Of a stretch of 62,920 nucleotides of DNA, positions 54,231-62,920 are shown one piece after another (the stretch's first letter is position 1; every line of letters begins with the position of its first letter). The translations under genes were made by a program, and so were the position numbers. Source of the DNA: CALOCV01 sp942491955 (GTDB lineage Bacteria; Chlamydiota; Chlamydiia; Chlamydiales; CALOCV01); contig CALOCV010000046.1 of the NCBI GenBank assembly GCA_942491955.1, positions 1 to 62,920 on the forward strand, in the 5' to 3' direction. The notes beneath the pieces were generated by a model. That model ran no database searches. It was not told the origin of the DNA and saw nothing but the letters and a program-made list of their open reading frames with translations.

Positions 54231-55553
54231 ATGCTGATTCGATTTTCAATTGAAAATTGGATGTCCTTCCAAGCCAAAGCAACTTTTTCGCTGATAGCAA
54301 GCCGTGAGCGTCAACACGGGGAGCGCATCCCTAAAATAGGCAAACTCAAACTAGGGGTTCTGCCTGTTGCGGCCGTATATGGGGGGAATGCATCCGGGAA
54401 AACCAATCTTTTTAAGGCCCTGCATTTTGCAAAAGGACTGATTGTTAAAGGAACTCAACCATACAGCCTAATTGCTGTAGATAGTTTTAGGCTTGGAAAT
54501 GCACAAAAGGTCGAACAGCCAGCCCAGTTTGAGTTTGAACTGCTAATCAACGAGACGGTTTATGCATTTAGTTTCTCTATTAACCGCAAAACCATTTTAG
54601 AAGAAAAATTGGTTCACATCTCTGGTAATAGCGAAAAGACGCTCTACCATCGAGTATCAGGGGAACCTAATTTCGATTCATCTTTAAAGAGTGACCAATC
54701 GCTCCAGTTTGCTTTCAAAGGCACTCGCGATAATCAGCTCTTCCTCACTAATTCAGTTTCTCAAAAAATAGATGCCTTCAAGCCAGTGTACGACTGGTTT
54801 AAAGATACTTTGGAACTGATCGCGCCTGATTCAAGATTTGAACTTTTTGAGCAATTTTTAGATGAAGCACATCCCTTGTACGCGACGATGAATAAGATGT
54901 TGTCCCAATTAGACACTGGAATATCTCACCTGGGCGGTGAAGAGATTCCGTTTGAAAATCTACCCTTGCCTGAACCAATAAAGATGAAGTTGAGAGAAGA
55001 ATTGGCAGAGGATACGACTGTCAGATTATTGCCAGAACCTGGGAATGAGCGTTTTGTCGTAACCCGAAAGAATGGCGAGTTAATCTCAAAAAAACTGGTC
55101 ACCTATCATTTAAATTCTGATGGTTCAGAAACGAAGTTCGATATGAGACAAGAATCGGATGGTTCTCAACGTGTTATCGATCTTCTTCCCGCTTTTTTAG
55201 AGTTATCTGCGGCTCAATCCAAAAAAGTCTATGTCATCGATGAAGTAGATAGGAGTTTACATACACTGTTGATCAGGCGTCTTCTAGAAGGCTATTTGGC
55301 AAAATGTTCTCATAATAGTCGTTCTCAGTTACTATTTACCACTCACAATGTGTTATTGATGGATCAGGATCTGCTCAGACGAGATGAAATGTGGATTGCA
55401 GAACGAAATCCAGAAGGGGTTTCCAGCTTGCTGTCTTTCAGCGAGTACAAAGATGTGCGGTATGACAAAGACATTCGAAAGAGCTATCTGCAAGGACGTC
55501 TAGGAGGTGTTCCACGCATTCTTTTACAATCTCCTATCGAAGGAAGCGACTAA
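54231..55553 (+). CDS. rloA: RloA/AbiLi-type AAA ATPase
   Basis: 440 residues. It starts with the AAA_15 pattern (LIRFSIENWMSF), Walker A GGNASGKTN (51-59), a middle insert, Walker B YVIDEVDRSLHTLL near 336, and H-loop LLFTTHN near 370. The partner RloB follows. RloA/RloB (AbiLi/AbiLii) pairs act in abortive infection, often near restriction systems; no restriction genes are visible here. Good SD. Confidence 0.85.
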   Translation: MLIRFSIENWMSFQAKATFSLIASRERQHGERIPKIGKLKLGVLPVAAVYGGNASGKTNLFKALHFAKGLIVKGTQPYSLIAVDSFRLGNAQKVEQPAQFEFELLINETVYAFSFSINRKTILEEKLVHISGNSEKTLYHRVSGEPNFDSSLKSDQSLQFAFKGTRDNQLFLTNSVSQKIDAFKPVYDWFKDTLELIAPDSRFELFEQFLDEAHPLYATMNKMLSQLDTGISHLGGEEIPFENLPLPEPIKMKLREELAEDTTVRLLPEPGNERFVVTRKNGELISKKLVTYHLNSDGSETKFDMRQESDGSQRVIDLLPAFLELSAAQSKKVYVIDEVDRSLHTLLIRRLLEGYLAKCSHNSRSQLLFTTHNVLLMDQDLLRRDEMWIAERNPEGVSSLLSFSEYKDVRYDKDIRKSYLQGRLGGVPRILLQSPIEGSD

Positions 55554-55612
55554 TAGCGAAAAAGCTGCGTTTTCAAAGACCTCTAGGAGAGCGCCGATAC
55601 AAGAAGCTATTT

Positions 55613-56149
55613 GTGGTCTCAGTGGAGGGTTCCAAAACTGAACCCCAATATTTTGCCATTTTTAACCAGCCGCAATCGATCGTCCTAGTAAAATGCCTTA
55701 AGAGGCCATCAACAGAAAGCTCGCCGATTCAGGTGCTTAAGAAGATGCAGGGTTATTTGCGGAAGGAGTCTTTAAGAAAAACGGATGAAGCTTGGATTGT
55801 GGTGGACAAAGATGATTGGACAGAAGATCAGCTTAGAGAGCTCTTACAGTGGGCAAAGAAAAGCGAAAACCACGGCTTTGCTCTTAGCAACCCTAACTTT
55901 GAATATTGGCTTTTGCTCCATTTTGAAGATGGAAAAGGGATTGCAAACTCTCAAGAATGTCTGACTCGCCTAAAGAGGCACTTGCCCAATTACAAAAAAG
56001 ATATCGATGGCAAAAAAATCACGTTGGACCTCATCGCCAAGGCAATTTTCAGAGCAAAGCAACGAGATACCAATCGATCCAGTGACCTTCCACAAATATG
56101 GAGCACAACTGTCTATAAGCTGGTAGAAAAAATCATGGATCATAAGTGA
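55613..56149 (+). CDS. rloB: RloB/AbiLii-type nuclease-like protein
   Basis: 178 residues from the GTG at 55613: VSVEGSKTEPQYFAIF (Toprim-like E and the EGxKTE motif), VVDKDDW (D-x-D) and SNPNFEYWLLLHFE, all RloB hallmarks. The frame continues upstream without a stop (RRKRLIAKKLRF...GERRYKKLF), and these basic residues look native, so the true start is probably in the rloA tail at an unusual codon. If only the GTG is used, the first strand is clipped. Confidence 0.82.
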   Translation: MVSVEGSKTEPQYFAIFNQPQSIVLVKCLKRPSTESSPIQVLKKMQGYLRKESLRKTDEAWIVVDKDDWTEDQLRELLQWAKKSENHGFALSNPNFEYWLLLHFEDGKGIANSQECLTRLKRHLPNYKKDIDGKKITLDLIAKAIFRAKQRDTNRSSDLPQIWSTTVYKLVEKIMDHK

Positions 56150-56161
56150 GAAGAGGAGTCT

Positions 56162-56383
56162 ATGGAAACTAAAGTTAAGAGGGTCGGAGCAGATTTTCGT
56201 ACAGGAACGATCGCTTACTACGGTCCTGATGATAAGACTGTTACCAAAGTTGGGGAAATAATCACGCACGCTCACCGGAAGGACACAAAAATCCTGAATC
56301 CACTTTATGCATTTTCTTACCGGAATTGGTATAAAATGACAGAAGGGTTGGAAGCAAGAAAAATGGATGTGAATGGAAAATAA
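56162..56383 (+). CDS. Short protein, 3' part replaced by a mini-element end
   Basis: ATG with GAGGAG a few bases upstream. Codons 1-43 (KRVGADFRTGTIAYYGPDDKTVTK...) look like a real small-protein start, from position 56291 the sequence is the element B end, so the last 30 residues are element-derived. Family not recognised. Follows rloB by 12 bases, so it may belong to the defence operon. Confidence 0.5.
   Translation: METKVKRVGADFRTGTIAYYGPDDKTVTKVGEIITHAHRKDTKILNPLYAFSYRNWYKMTEGLEARKMDVNGK
56291..56332 (-). repeat. Solo end of mini-element B
   Basis: 42 bases identical, inverted, to 16248-16289. The rest of the element is absent here. Confidence 0.8.
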
Positions 56384-56774
56384 AAATAAATTTATGAATG
56401 ATTGAGGCCGAATTTACAGAAAAATTCTTGCTTTATTTTCGGATGTCCTAAATTACTTACGTCTAGAGGTTTTAAGAACTAAATATTTTTCCAAGATCGG
56501 TAAAAAGATCGATCTTGAGAAAAACCCTTTATATGAGGTGGTCTCTCTCTTGGCTGCAGCTTAAAAAATCCCTAAAGTCGAGTCTGTGAGCTCTGTGGTG
56601 TAAACCTTTAAGGACGAGTGCAAAAAACAGTGGGAGCTGCTGCTTTACGGCCTTGGCATGGGATTCAGAACCTGTCTTCACATTTCAAATGGCTAAATTC
56701 GAAATTATCGATACAGGAACGACTGAGACACTCACGCATCCCAGTCGTCCCTTCAGTTATATAGAATGGATGGT
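56384..56774. other. Region without recognisable gene
   Basis: No frame with coding character. Contains GATCGGTAAAAAGATCGATC near 56494-56513 and other short repeats only. Probably remnants of mobile DNA. Confidence 0.35.
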
Positions 56775-57289
56775 TTATTTAGCAGAGCAAGAAGAAGCTT
56801 GTCCGCTATTGCATCCGTTCATTTGACATCCGTTCATTTGGCAATTATTTGTTTCGCAGCCATTGGTTTGGCAGCAAGGGTTGCATGTCCGTTTGTAGTA
56901 GTAGCGAGGAACGTAACGACATTTTTGTTCGCAATAGTACTGTTTGCACGTTTTGCAATCCTCAACTTGATAATACTCAGGTTCATATCGGCAATAAGTT
57001 TCGCAATAGTACTGGGAACATAACGGCATTTCTGTACTTCATAATACTTAGGAACTTGTCGACAGCATGTTCTACACGTTGTGTAAGGAACATCACAACA
57101 TTTCCATTCATTGTAATAGCAAGGATCGTAGTGACAATACATACAACAACAATCTCCACAAGGGTGGTCTGCTGGTGCGCATGGATCACAACATTGTGCA
57201 TTTCCATTGTTTGCATACCCTTGAGCAAAACAATAAGGAGCAGCGAATAAGCCACTCATAATAACTGCTAACTGAAAAAATTTTCTCAT
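56775..57289 (-). CDS. Cysteine-rich exported protein with CRYVP repeats, one frameshift
   Basis: Signal peptide (RKFFQLAVIMSGLFAAPYCFA) then ~150 residues with about 29 cysteines. Pattern: CC, CxxC and repeats of the type YY-x(4-6)-CRYVP/CRYEP-x-YY. The frame breaks near 57015 (KCRYVP then QYYCETYC in the next frame); one lost C in a C-run joins them to 171 residues. A strong AAGGAGG precedes the ATG. Highly disulfide-linked outer-membrane proteins stiffen the chlamydial envelope in place of peptidoglycan; this may be an analogue, not a homologue I can name. Confidence 0.65.
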
Positions 57290-57468
57290 TTTTTCCTCCT
57301 TCTGACCTTTGATCTCTCTCTTAATTTATGAGCTAAACAACACGATGTTTTTATCGTGAATAAACGGTCTTTAAAAAACTATCTCTATATTCATAGTTAT
57401 AATTAGTAAGGAATTTTTTTAAAAGTAATTAAATAAAAATATTTTTTCTTTAACTATTTTGATGCATT

Positions 57469-57876
57469 TCATGAAAAAAATCGATCGCGATCGATTTTTA
57501 TAGAACAACGCGGTTTTTCAGGAAAAAAACGGTGTCGATGCCGCGCTACCCAGCGATATCCCCAATTATAGACACAAGCCGGCAAAAAAAAGGGCCATCC
57601 CAACAATTGCCACCGTCCTCCTAGAAGCCACAAGATCCGAAAAGCCCCTTTTCCCAAAGAATAGACCGAAAATTTCTCTTCTTGAAAATTTTCGATCAAA
57701 ATAACCGAATTTTGGGAAAAGAGCTCTTTTGCTATTTTTTTCTTCCACAGCGCTGCTGTCTCCCCCTCTAAACGAGCGAAAAAGAATGCTTTTTTTCTGT
57801 CATTACGGAGAATAAATTGCACCGTCCGGTTGCAAAGACCGCACTCCCCATCAAATAATAGAAGATGTTCCTGCAT
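57469..57876 (-). CDS. DCC-family (DUF393) thiol oxidoreductase-like protein
   Basis: 135 residues from the ATG at 57876 (a GTG lies one codon earlier). LFDGECGLCNRTVQFI holds the D-G-x-C-x-x-C motif (C12, C15) that names the family. Thioredoxin-like fold predicted, function unproven. Five to ten bases after the dnaG stop, so it is probably co-transcribed with dnaG, and 180 bases before the Cys-rich gene on the same strand. Confidence 0.85.
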   Translation of the reverse strand: MQEHLLLFDGECGLCNRTVQFILRNDRKKAFFFARLEGETAALWKKKIAKELFSQNSVILIENFQEEKFSVYSLGKGAFRILWLLGGRWQLLGWPFFLPACVYNWGYRWVARHRHRFFPEKPRCSIKIDRDRFFS

Positions 57877-57882
57877 CACATC

Positions 57883-59782
<1,900 letters not shown>

Positions 59783-59846
59783 GTATCCTTTGGATGATCG
59801 GTAGTGTCAATGGAAATGTTGGATATTTGAACAGGGAAACCAAGGC

Positions 59847-59892
59847 CTAGTGATCCGTCAACCCTTAATATTAAGGGTTGACGGATCACTAG
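59847..59892. repeat. Perfect 46-bp palindrome
   Basis: Two 23-base arms without loop or mismatch (from CTAGTGATCCGTCAACC to its complement) around AATATT. It lies between divergent dnaG and the gene at 59993, 65 bases upstream of dnaG. Too perfect for a usual terminator and wrongly placed for one; an operator or a young inverted insertion is possible. Confidence 0.9.
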
Positions 59893-59992
59893 CCACTAAA
59901 TGAATATTTTATAGCTAATGTTTAAAAAATATTTTACTATAAAACTGATAGATCCCATTTCTTTTTCTTAATATATTCTTATAGAATGACTT

Positions 59993-61204
59993 ATGGAAAA
60001 AACACAACCATCCGACCCAACTCCAAGTCCCATCCACGGAACCGTGCATGGGACAGAATACTCCATTACACCCAAAATCGAAATGGGACGTCGTTTTTTT
60101 GTCCTTAGTATGCCGGCAAAACCAACAAAAGAATTCTCCTTGTTCCAACTCATCCAACATTTGAACCAAGAAGCTACAGACAACACAGATTTATTGGAAT
60201 CGGTGCGGTTGATTCAAGAAGCAAAAAGCCAGGGAGATAAGCTCCTTCAGCAGCAAGGGAAAATCACAAAAGCCATTCACGCAATTCGTTCATGGTTTGG
60301 GAATAGAATCCACAACAAAGAGAAAATGGAAATACAACTGATTGATAAAATGCTCAATAAAATCGATGAGGATGTAAAACAATGCGTTGATGAAGCACAA
60401 CGCAAAAATCCTGAAGTCCTTAAAAAGTTAAACATGGCGCAACACCTTAAAAGCATCATTACACAACCAAAATTCCTATCTGCAAAAGAAGCCTATGAAT
60501 TAGCTGATCCATTTTCGGAACCACTGCAACAGATGAGTGATGATGAAATACGCTCTTGGTATGAGACAAGAGATTGGCTAAACAAACACTATCCACAAGA
60601 AGAATTGGCCAATCAAAAAGCATTGGGGATGACTTTGATGCAATTCAAATTTACCCGATTTTTTGCAGAACAAGCATGGTCTAAGGAGAAGATCTTTGAT
60701 TATTGTTACAGTCTTGATGATCTTGCAACGACTTATGCAACGAATATGGCAGCAAAAGATACTGAAGATGTGCCTTATCTTCAAGTTGTTGAAGATTGCA
60801 AAATGTGTTACGACCATGTGGGGGAAGTATTTTCTGAAGAAAATTTTTCCTACCAACAACAATTTGAACTTGCTTTGATCATCAAGGATCTCGTTTTTTT
60901 TGTAAAAAAACAGATTGACAATGAAAAAAGTCCTCCACTAAGAGAAGGGATCTCATTTGAAAAAAGAGATGAACGATTTTCTTTCGATTTCTCTGTTCAA
61001 TTCTCCACGGAAGAATCAGGTCCTTATCGCTATGTATTGGATCCCTCTCCTCTTGTTAGTGGCCACGATGTATCTGCAGAAAAATTCGTACAAACAACGG
61101 CTGATATGCTCGCTTATGAGCTAGGCCATGACGTAGTCACCGACCATCCTACGGTCGATGATGTGCGGTATCGCCTTATCTTTCACCAGAAAAGCAATGA
61201 CTAA
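59993..61204 (+). CDS. Unknown protein
   Basis: 403 residues, soluble, mostly helical; starts MEKTQPSDPTPSP with a Pro/Thr-rich leader and HGTVHGTEY, then long helices (e.g. KMEIQLIDKMLNKIDEDVK). No domain recognised. Lineage-specific chlamydial effectors often look like this, but no secretion signal can be claimed. Its 3' end overlaps the HEPN fragment on the other strand. Confidence 0.6.
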   Translation: MEKTQPSDPTPSPIHGTVHGTEYSITPKIEMGRRFFVLSMPAKPTKEFSLFQLIQHLNQEATDNTDLLESVRLIQEAKSQGDKLLQQQGKITKAIHAIRSWFGNRIHNKEKMEIQLIDKMLNKIDEDVKQCVDEAQRKNPEVLKKLNMAQHLKSIITQPKFLSAKEAYELADPFSEPLQQMSDDEIRSWYETRDWLNKHYPQEELANQKALGMTLMQFKFTRFFAEQAWSKEKIFDYCYSLDDLATTYATNMAAKDTEDVPYLQVVEDCKMCYDHVGEVFSEENFSYQQQFELALIIKDLVFFVKKQIDNEKSPPLREGISFEKRDERFSFDFSVQFSTEESGPYRYVLDPSPLVSGHDVSAEKFVQTTADMLAYELGHDVVTDHPTVDDVRYRLIFHQKSND

Positions 61205-61533
61205 TAAGAATCCTTTAATGACTTCATAGACTCGATGAAAAACGCGCGCATAATCTTGAATATGTTGATAGATCGCCCACGCTTTACTTTCGTTATAGAT
61301 ATGGGACATGTCATTGCGATCATGCACATTTGTATCCAATATGCCTCATCATCAATCCATCCTACTTGAAATGCCCTTTGTAAAGATTCTCGTGGAGTTT
61401 TTACGTCGATTCCCTCTTCGTTCAAACATCGTTTCAATGTTTCCCAAAATAGCTCAAAAGTGCATTCAAACTGTTGAATCGTTGCATCGATAACGATTCT
61501 TTGAGAATCCGGCTCCAAAGCGACAGGTTCTTA
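61121..61533 (-). pseudogene. HEPN (HI0074-like nucleotidyltransferase substrate-binding) fragment
   Basis: IQQFECTFELFWETLKRCLNEEG and PRESLQRAFQVGWIDDEAYW, then in the next frame RNDMSHIYNESKA, the R-N-x(3)-H motif of HEPN. One base is missing near 61340. The N-terminal ~25 residues and the MNT partner gene are absent because the IS5-type element starts right there (61534). Originally part of a HEPN-MNT toxin-antitoxin pair. Confidence 0.7.
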
Positions 61534-61621
61534 GAGCCTGTTCAGAATCTTTTTAATAAATAAATTTCAATCGATAATAATAAAAACTACCACAGAGCCC
61601 ACAGAGGACACAGAGAGGGTT

Positions 61622-61980
61622 TTATATCTTCATTCTGCGAATGCCTTCTACTAGTCGTTTTACATTAAAATTAATAAGTAATCCTCGAGTGCAGGCTCCA
61701 TAGAACCGCAAATATGACAATAGTTGTACTTCATGTATTGGCGCTATTCCGTTCACCGATTTAATTTCTATGATTACTTGATCCTCTACAACCATATCAA
61801 GACGATAGCCACAATCCAACATGACATCTTTATAAAATATGGGTAGAGGTTGATGTGATTCAACTTTCAACTTCCTTAGCCTTAATACATAAATAAGACA
61901 AGCTTCATAGGCTGATTCAAGCAGTCCTGGCCCCAGGGCACGAGGTACATCGACAGCAGCCCCTATGATCGCACCTGTTA
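61622..61980 (-). pseudogene. GxxExxY gene, copy in IS 2, frameshifted at 5' end
   Basis: The C-terminal part is intact from 61870 down (RLDMVVED, IIEIKSV), but a base lost near 61989 breaks the N-terminal frame. Inverted repeats flank it at about 61585-61623 and 62029-62067 as in copy 1. Confidence 0.65.
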
Positions 61981-62065
61981 AAGGATCGTTTCCTGTCCTT
62001 CAGATACTTCAAAACAAATAATTAATAAAAAACCTCTCTGTGTTCTCTGTGGACTCTGTGGTAGT

Positions 62066-62858
62066 TTATAATCTTTTCACAAGCAAAACAGCAAAAGCAA
62101 CTATAACCATATGTAGACTGGTATTTAGCTTTCTTTCGCAATTTTTCCATAACCTACGGCACTTCTCTAACCAGGCGAAAGAACGTTCCACAACCCATAC
62201 TTTTAGGAATTATTTTAAATGTATGAAGCTCGCTCCGTTTTGCAACCTCTACTTTGCAGTGGGAAGCTTTTCTACATTATTTGCAAATGGGTCCCCACTG
62301 TAACCTCCATCTACAAGAACGTTTTCTACATCCGATAAAACATCTTCATGCAATGAAAACATTTCCAAGGCCCCGCCTCGATCAGTAATATTTGCAGTCG
62401 TGATATGAATCGCATGCAGCAACCCTTGTGTATCGACAGCAATATGACGCTTGATCCCTGAAACCTTCTTCCCTGCATCGTAACCTTTCTCTTGAGCTGT
62501 ATCAGTATTTTTTACGCTCTATGCATCAACAATAATAAAACTAGTTTTTCTTTCCGTCCATTACTTTGTCGGACCTCTCCAACCAATTTTTTTAAAATTT
62601 TTTTCAGAGTGCTAACTGAGCTATCATTTTTTCTTTTCGCTCCAGACGCTAAAATAATAGTGGCATGTACGCCATTTAGGGAACTCTTTTGGCAACATTC
62701 GCCATTGACATCCACTTTTTAAAACATACAAAACCCCACGAGACACATCATATAAATCAATGCTTCGGGGCGAGTTTTTCTTGCGCGCAGATTCAAGAGT
62801 AGGCTTAATCTTGTCAAATTGTTCGCGATTGATATCGCTTGGGTACGGAATGAGTCAC
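62066..62858 (-). pseudogene. IS5-family transposase, copy 2, frameshifted
   Basis: In frame where copy 1 is broken (the LYVLKSGCQWRMLPKEFPKW region and the A7 run), but broken elsewhere: one extra base near 62848 and one missing A near 62553. Together the two copies give one complete transposase frame. Confidence 0.75.
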
Positions 62859-62920
62859 GGCGATCTCCAAAACAAAATGCTGAAAAATAAACCTTATATA
62901 CTTTTCAAGAGATTTTGAAC

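Larger units (their letters stand above)
61534..62920 (-). mobile_element. IS5-type insertion sequence, copy 2, cut by the window end
   Basis: Same structure and sequence as 14614-16012 with scattered single-base differences. Left end AGCCTGTTCA; the last bases of the window (GATTTTGAAC) are within about ten bases of the expected right end. Confidence 0.85.

Overview
The window looks like a chromosome piece from an environmental (non-Chlamydiaceae) member of the Chlamydiae. Evidence: a glycyl-tRNA synthetase with fused alpha and beta subunits, an enlarged ~640-residue signal peptidase I close to an archaeal/eukaryotic-type IleRS, RNase HIII divergent from a RodZ-like protein, an M16C protease, VKOR/DsbA-type disulfide machinery and a 29-cysteine exported protein. 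Codon use is AT-leaning except in bases 1 to ~1365, which are visibly GC-richer, full of frame changes, and appear to be a piece of an unrelated He_PIG/cadherin-like surface protein gene joined inside recF.

Layout. 1-3.4 kb: foreign segment, truncated recF, dnaN. 3.5-13.7 kb: a quinone region. On the plus strand are VKOR-DsbA, an NqrM-like Na+-NQR maturation protein, MenG and a hot-dog thioesterase (MenI role). On the minus strand is the tightly overlapping operon menF-menD-menB-menA-menC-menE, followed by a BrnQ transporter. Every step from chorismate to menaquinone except MenH is present. 13.8-25.5 kb: exported protein, an IS5-type element carrying a GxxExxY nuclease-like gene, two palindromic mini-elements, lepB, an alpha/beta hydrolase, ileS and an M16C protease broken by a frameshift and a stop. 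25.6-29.1 kb: accessory zone with a RelBE-type module between two copies of one gene tail, a DUF4160/DUF2442 pair, a ~100-bp repeat and a second GxxExxY cassette with long inverted repeats. 29.2-41.8 kb: mostly housekeeping (aspartyl protease-like protein, queE-queC, tandem marC genes, DUF368 transporter, rodZ, rnhC, GT2, glyQS). 41.8-56.4 kb: mobile/defence island with a third mini-element, tRNA-like remnants, AbiE, a truncated IS3 element, several truncated genes, a kinase-hydrolase fusion, an aminoglycoside-phosphotransferase-like gene, and a RloA/RloB (AbiL-type) pair. 56.7-62.9 kb: Cys-rich envelope protein, DCC-family oxidoreductase, dnaG interrupted by a 106-base poly-C run, a 46-bp perfect palindrome, a large unknown protein, a HEPN fragment and a second copy of the IS5-type element that runs to the window edge.

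Two themes need care. First, many genes, including dnaN, carry single-base frame changes, often in homopolymers; together with the chimeric left end and the poly-C run this suggests a draft assembly, so broken genes should not automatically be read as pseudogenes. Second, the most unusual biology is the repeated association of GxxExxY (PD-(D/E)XK-like) genes with ~31-38-bp inverted repeats built of 8- or 9-bp periodic units. One cassette has been captured by an IS and copied with it, and a solitary repeat lies upstream of another gene. This looks like a small mobile nuclease cassette.
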